Below, in pieces: positions 6,795 through 10,196 of a DNA stretch of 10,196 nucleotides. Made by a program: the position numbers and the translations under genes. Origin of the DNA: JBBRNH01 sp038230415 (lineage in GTDB: Bacteria > Bacteroidota > Bacteroidia > Cytophagales > Spirosomataceae); assembly GCA_038230415.1 (NCBI GenBank), contig JBBRNH010000131.1:1-10196 (forward strand), in the 5' to 3' direction. A model generated the notes under the pieces. It was not told the DNA's origin. It saw only the letters and a program-made list of their open reading frames with translations, and ran no database searches. How positions within the stretch are numbered: the stretch's first letter is position 1; each line of letters begins with the position of its first letter.

Positions 6795-9455
6795 ATGTCA
6801 CACGTTTCCGTACCGAACCGGCTACTTACGCTGGTTATCGCCCTGCTGCTTTGCCTGCCGTTCACGGGCCTGGCACAATCGTTGCTCAAAGAAGCAGCCC
6901 GTTCCGCCAAACTCACGCCCGACCTGCTCCGGCTGATGGCGAAACAGCCCGCCACCGCGCCCAATAGCAACGCCCGGCAAGCCGCACCCACACCGCTCGT
7001 ATCCGACGACTTTGTAAACGATTTGCCGTACCAGATTGCCGATGGAAAGATCGCCATTGATGCCGTTGCCGAAGAAGACGGGCAGGCATTGCTGGCCGAT
7101 TTGCAAGCCCTCGGTTTGACCGATTACGCTGTTTATGAGCGGATTGTGTTTGGCTTTTTCCCGATTGACCGCTTGGGCGAACTCAAAAACGTGGGATCGC
7201 TGCGGTTTGCCAACCCGTCTTACCTGCCCCAGAATAACATTGGCCGGGTGACCTCGCAGGGTGACCGGGCTATGCGGGCCGACGTTGCCCGGCAAACGTT
7301 CGGGGTGAGCGGAGCTGGTCAGAAAATCGGAATCCTCTCTGATTCATACAATTTTCTGGGCGGAGCCGCAGCAGGCGTAGCGTCTAACGACCTGCCCGCC
7401 AATGTGCAGGTGATTGATGATTTTGTGCCGGGCCGCACCATCGCAACCGATGAGGGGCGGGGTATGGCTGAACTGATCTACGACGTGGCCCCCGGTGCCG
7501 CCATTGCCTTCAATACCGCCAACCGGGGTCAATCGGGCTTTGCCAACGGCATTCTGAACTTAGCAAAAGTGGGTTGTAACATCATTGTGGATGATATTAT
7601 TTATCTGGCCGAACCCTATTTTCAGGATGGCATCGTTGCTCAGGCCGTCAATCGGGTCGCATCGGCCAATAAAGTAGCGTTCTTTTCGGCAGCCGGTAAT
7701 CTGGCCCGTAAGTCGTACACAAACCGATTCGTTAATTCGGGCAAAGCCGCTCCCGGCCTGACGTTAGCCGATGGTGTGGCTCATAATTTTCTGGATGGCA
7801 ACACCCTGCAACGGGTTACACTGCCTCCCGGCGCAAGCGCACGAATTTTTTTGCAGTGGGACGACGCATTTTTCTCGGTCAGTGGCGGGCGGGGGGCGCG
7901 CACTGACCTCGATTTGTTCGTTTACAACGCCAACGGCCAGGTTCTCGGTGCTTCAGCAAGTGATAATGTCGGTGCTGACCCCGTCGAAGCCATCGGCCTC
8001 ACCAATCCATCATCGGTCTCGACCCTCACCTACTTTATTGCCATCGTAAAATACGCCGGGCCAGACCCGTCGGCCATCAAATGGGTTGATTTTGGGTCGA
8101 GAGCCAACATTCAGTACATCACCCGGAGCAGCACTACCTTCGGCCACGCCAATGCCGAGGGAGCCATTGCCGTTGGAGCCGCCGGTTATGACCAAACTCC
8201 AGCCTTCGATTCTCAGCTAACCGCGCCGATTCTGGAAGGCTTCTCGGCAGCCGGTGGCACACCCATTCTGTTCAATACACGCGGAGAGCGGATTGCGCCC
8301 GTTGTACGTCAGAAACCAGAAGTTGTCGGGCCAGACGGGGCCAACACCACGTTTTTTCCACCTGCCTTTCTGCAACCACTCAGTGCCAGCGATTTCGACC
8401 GCGACGGTTTCCCCAATTTCTTTGGCACCTCGGCAGCAGCCCCCCACGTTGCCGCCGTTGCCGCCCTCATGCAGGAGCAGGCGCGGGGTGCGCTCTCGCC
8501 CGCCGATGTCCGCACGAACCTGATTCGGTCGGCGATTGACATGGATGATCCCTTCACGGCTGGCTTCGATTTTGGGTTTGACTTCGGCACGGGTTTTGGC
8601 TTTGTGCAAGCCGACCGGGCCTTAGCATCCGGTGCCCCTTTCTCGCTGGTTCAGCCATTATTTAATTGTGCAACGGGGCAACTGACGCTCTCGACAGTGA
8701 ACGGCAACGGATCACCAGTCGAATACCGCATTGCCGGTGTCACCGACTGGACTACCAATCCGGTGCAGATACTCGGAGCCGGATTGCTGAACGATCTTAA
8801 CACCAACACGGTGCAGATTATGGCCCGGCAAAATGGGCAGATGACTTCATTGGCGTTTAACTTCCGCGAATACTGCCGCCCAACCCCCGGCCCGGTTGTG
8901 CCGGGAACCAGTTTTACGCTCGTTCAGCCGCTGTTTAACTGCCTTAACGGATTGCTCACCATTCGGACAACGGCGGGCAACGGCTCATTGATCGAGTACC
9001 AGATTCCGGGCGTGACCGGCTGGACAACCGATCCCGTGCAGGTGTTGCCACCGGGCGTATTTCTTGACACCCGCACGACAACGCTGCTGCTCCAGGCGCG
9101 GCAAAATGGCGTTGTTGTTTCGCTGTCGTTCAACTTCCGCACGTTCTGCACGGCCAATTATCCCGGCAACACGTCCCGGATTGCAACGTTGGAACCTGGC
9201 AACGTGCTGGATGTGCAGGTGCTGGGCAACCCCACCACCACCGACTATGCCGACGTAACAATATGGGGTGCTGATAATCAGACTCTTCAACTAAAGGTCA
9301 GCAACAGCCGGGGCGAATGGGTCAGCGAGCAATCGGTTGACACGGCCAGTCCCGCCGAACGTCGGCAGGTGCAGTTGGGCCGCGCCACCGGAATTTATTT
9401 CCTGCAGGTCAGCACGCCCGACCAAACCAAAACGGTGAAAATCCTGCGGCAGTAG
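6795..9455 (+). CDS. Secreted subtilase-like serine protease with tandem Cys-bracketed repeats and T9SS sorting domain
   Basis: This 886-residue protein has a signal peptide at about 1-27 (ending TGLAQ) and a propeptide-like region to about 165. The catalytic domain covers about 170-610: Asp motif GILSDSYN with D183, oxyanion Asn in FSAAGN (N302), and nucleophile S546 in GTSAAAPHVAAVAAL. At the usual His position (HGTHVAG in classic subtilisins) it instead has DEGRGMAE (219-226), followed by VAPGA. This acidic motif places it in a divergent S8/S53-like branch, whose name I recall only loosely. A beta-rich insert (about 310-435, with TDLDLFVYNANGQ) interrupts the catalytic fold, and a conserved-looking GHANAEGAIAVGA follows it. 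Two 91-residue repeats (from 616 and 707) come next, then a type A T9SS sorting domain (about 790-886, GIYFLQV and KILRQ end). Export to the cell surface or medium is expected. It stands alone as a transcription unit between terminators. Substrate unknown. Confidence 0.87.
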   Translation: MSHVSVPNRLLTLVIALLLCLPFTGLAQSLLKEAARSAKLTPDLLRLMAKQPATAPNSNARQAAPTPLVSDDFVNDLPYQIADGKIAIDAVAEEDGQALLADLQALGLTDYAVYERIVFGFFPIDRLGELKNVGSLRFANPSYLPQNNIGRVTSQGDRAMRADVARQTFGVSGAGQKIGILSDSYNFLGGAAAGVASNDLPANVQVIDDFVPGRTIATDEGRGMAELIYDVAPGAAIAFNTANRGQSGFANGILNLAKVGCNIIVDDIIYLAEPYFQDGIVAQAVNRVASANKVAFFSAAGNLARKSYTNRFVNSGKAAPGLTLADGVAHNFLDGNTLQRVTLPPGASARIFLQWDDAFFSVSGGRGARTDLDLFVYNANGQVLGASASDNVGADPVEAIGLTNPSSVSTLTYFIAIVKYAGPDPSAIKWVDFGSRANIQYITRSSTTFGHANAEGAIAVGAAGYDQTPAFDSQLTAPILEGFSAAGGTPILFNTRGERIAPVVRQKPEVVGPDGANTTFFPPAFLQPLSASDFDRDGFPNFFGTSAAAPHVAAVAALMQEQARGALSPADVRTNLIRSAIDMDDPFTAGFDFGFDFGTGFGFVQADRALASGAPFSLVQPLFNCATGQLTLSTVNGNGSPVEYRIAGVTDWTTNPVQILGAGLLNDLNTNTVQIMARQNGQMTSLAFNFREYCRPTPGPVVPGTSFTLVQPLFNCLNGLLTIRTTAGNGSLIEYQIPGVTGWTTDPVQVLPPGVFLDTRTTTLLLQARQNGVVVSLSFNFRTFCTANYPGNTSRIATLEPGNVLDVQVLGNPTTTDYADVTIWGADNQTLQLKVSNSRGEWVSEQSVDTASPAERRQVQLGRATGIYFLQVSTPDQTKTVKILRQ
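8640..8876 (+). repeat. Protein repeat copy 1 in the subtilase (residues 616-694)
   Basis: The segment runs from FSLVQPLFNC to FNFREYC. Its framework is LVQPLFNC, G.LT, GNGS..EY.I.GVT.WTT.PVQ, ARQNG and FNFR. The first and last Cys are C625 and C694, 69 residues apart, exactly as in copy 2. I do not recognise the domain. Confidence 0.85.
8913..9149 (+). repeat. Protein repeat copy 2 in the subtilase (residues 707-785)
   Basis: The segment runs from FTLVQPLFNC to FNFRTFC, 91 residues after copy 1, joined by a short Pro/Gly-rich linker (PTPGPVVPG). C716 and C785 are again 69 residues apart. The copies are similar in protein but have drifted at synonymous DNA positions, so the duplication is not recent. 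Confidence 0.85.
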
Positions 9456-9464
9456 AACGTCTTA

Positions 9465-9553
9465 TTTGCCACCGCCCCTAAGCTGTGGCGGGGTTCTGGT
9501 TCTGGGGAGACTGGCCCCTTCTTACGATGCCACAGCTTAGGGCCGGTGACAGA
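9465..9553. repeat. Long imperfect inverted repeat in the convergent gap
   Basis: The arms 9470-9489 and 9529-9548 match at 19 of 20 positions (one C-C mismatch at 9475/9543), with a 14-bp perfect core CCCTAAGCTGTGGC. Pairing can continue outward to 9465/9553 with one further mismatch and a G-T pair. The 39-nt interior (9490-9528) can fold a small GGGG/CCCC hairpin (9504-9507 with 9515-9518). There is no T-run after it, so it is not a standard terminator. It resembles a dispersed palindromic element (REP-like or a tiny non-autonomous element) or a structured RNA 3' end. It lies 9 nt past the protease stop codon. Confidence 0.75.
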
Positions 9554-9561
9554 CAAAACAA

Positions 9562-9595
9562 AAAAAAGGCGTTCCTGCTCAGGAACGCCTTTTTT
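9562..9595. terminator. Bidirectional intrinsic terminator between convergent genes
   Basis: Arms 9562-9576 and 9581-9595 form a perfect 15-bp stem with a 4-nt loop (GCTC). The core GGCGTTCCT/AGGAACGCC is flanked by six A on the left and six T on the right, so a T-run follows the hairpin in both reading directions. It should end both the plus-strand protease transcript and the minus-strand gene whose stop is at 9617-9619. Confidence 0.92.
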
Positions 9596-9616
9596 GGTTG
9601 TCTTTACGCCCAACGT

Positions 9617-10196
9617 TTACCGCTCGATCACTTTCAGCAGATTGCCCCGTTGCACCCGGTCAGACGGTTGCAAATTGTTGATGGTTCCCAATTCTTCGAG
9701 CTTTGACGCGGGCATTCCGAGCGCGGTCATCGCTTCGCCAAATGTACCATCGCGGGGGGCGGCTTTCACCTGCACCCGGTCGGGCTTACGGTTGATTTTA
9801 TCGGGGTCGGTCAAGACGCGAAACCCGTTGGCTACGCTCTGAAACGTTGAAAACGCGTTGGTAAAATCGGCAGCACTCGCCAGGCCGTGCAGGGCAAAAA
9901 TGCCATTGTTGGTCTGGATGAGCCACGTGCCGATTTGCAGCGTATTCTGGGCTGTTTGCTGGGTTTGTTGCTGTTGCTGGCTGGCTGCCTGGGTTTGTCC
10001 CTGCTGCTGTTGCTGGGGTTTCTGCTGCGAAATCAACAACAACGCCGGCATACCGTTGAGCGATGTGCGTGAGCTTTCCAGCACATTCAGGTTCAGTTCT
10101 TTAACTAAGTTCTGCCCGGCCTCGTCGAGCGAGGTGCCTTTGGCTCCCATCAGAATCATGGCCGATTTGCCCTCCTTTGGCCCCATCTGAAACTGC
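9617..10196 (-). CDS. C-terminal part of a probable M48-type metalloprotease (partial)
   Basis: The frame runs from the right window edge (bases upstream of the Met at 10184-10186 are also open) to a TAA at 9617-9619, so the start and any HExxH site lie outside. The visible 190 or so residues have an N-terminal alpha/beta part (FQMGPKEGKSAMILMG, LNVLESS, LNGMPALLL), a Gln-rich insert, a second part (IGTWLIQTNNGIFALHGLA, FQSVANGFRVL), and a tail TDPDKINRKPDRVQV...GTFGEAM...LGMPASKLEELGTINNL...GNLLKV. This tail closely recalls the C-terminal region of predicted periplasmic Zn-dependent M48 peptidases, where FRxLTDPxKLNRxPDR is typical; the last 45 residues look LysM-like. The identification rests on that remembered similarity because the catalytic domain is not visible. 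It converges on the subtilase gene. Confidence 0.6.
   Translation of the reverse strand, partial: QFQMGPKEGKSAMILMGAKGTSLDEAGQNLVKELNLNVLESSRTSLNGMPALLLISQQKPQQQQQGQTQAASQQQQQTQQTAQNTLQIGTWLIQTNNGIFALHGLASAADFTNAFSTFQSVANGFRVLTDPDKINRKPDRVQVKAAPRDGTFGEAMTALGMPASKLEELGTINNLQPSDRVQRGNLLKVIER
9947..10027 (-). repeat. Gln-rich low-complexity tract within the M48-like protein
   Basis: About 27 codons are dominated by Gln (CAG/CAA on the minus strand), with runs of five Q interspersed with G, T, A and S. It lies between two conserved-looking parts of the protein and is probably a flexible, disordered loop. The repeat-like DNA makes it prone to length variation. Confidence 0.85.

Noticed and set aside
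8217..8609. Minus-strand open frame opposite the subtilase Ser motif
   Set aside because: It overlaps the GTSAAAPH region of the protease on the other strand and has no independent support.
9947..10027. Repeated CAA/CAG-type units considered as a CRISPR or tandem-repeat array
   Set aside because: The units are single Gln codons inside an open frame with no spacers, so it is a coding low-complexity tract.

Overview
The window looks like chromosomal DNA from a Cytophagales bacterium (Bacteroidota), most plausibly the Spirosoma/Rudanella group. This rests on two secreted proteases ending in type IX secretion (T9SS) sorting domains, a GEVED-domain M43 protease, a DUF2911 protein, a NagB–PIG-L fusion deaminase typical of Bacteroidota, a Bacteroidota-type promoter element (TAnnTTTG), and starts without Shine-Dalgarno sequences. 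The genus is an inference; no rRNA or marker gene is present.

Layout. Positions 1-99 hold the possible 3' end of a plus-strand gene, perhaps a transposase. Positions 135-4524 carry four minus-strand genes, in transcription order: a nitrilase-type C-N hydrolase, a secreted DUF2911 protein, a large secreted M43-type zinc metalloprotease, and a small lipoprotein. Their gaps are 38, 88 and 52 bp, so partial co-transcription is possible, but the lipoprotein may have its own promoter. A 138-bp divergent gap separates this block from two plus-strand genes: a NagB–PIG-L fusion (4663-6621) closed by a clear terminator, and an 886-residue subtilase-like secreted protease (6795-9455) with its own promoter element. 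The window ends in the C-terminal part of a convergent minus-strand gene resembling the tail of M48 metalloproteases (9617 to beyond 10196).

The convergent gap 9456-9616 is unusually structured. It holds a long near-perfect inverted repeat followed by a strong hairpin terminator that should work in both directions.

Functionally the window combines extracellular or envelope proteolysis (M43, subtilase, M48-like) with cytosolic amino-sugar catabolism (NagB fusion) and nitrile or amide chemistry (nitrilase). Nothing ties these into one pathway. I see no CRISPR array, tRNA, rRNA, phage or defence system. The items most worth a second look are the subtilase with no His at the usual triad position and two Cys-bracketed C-terminal repeats, the NagB–PIG-L fusion, and the structured element at 9465-9553.
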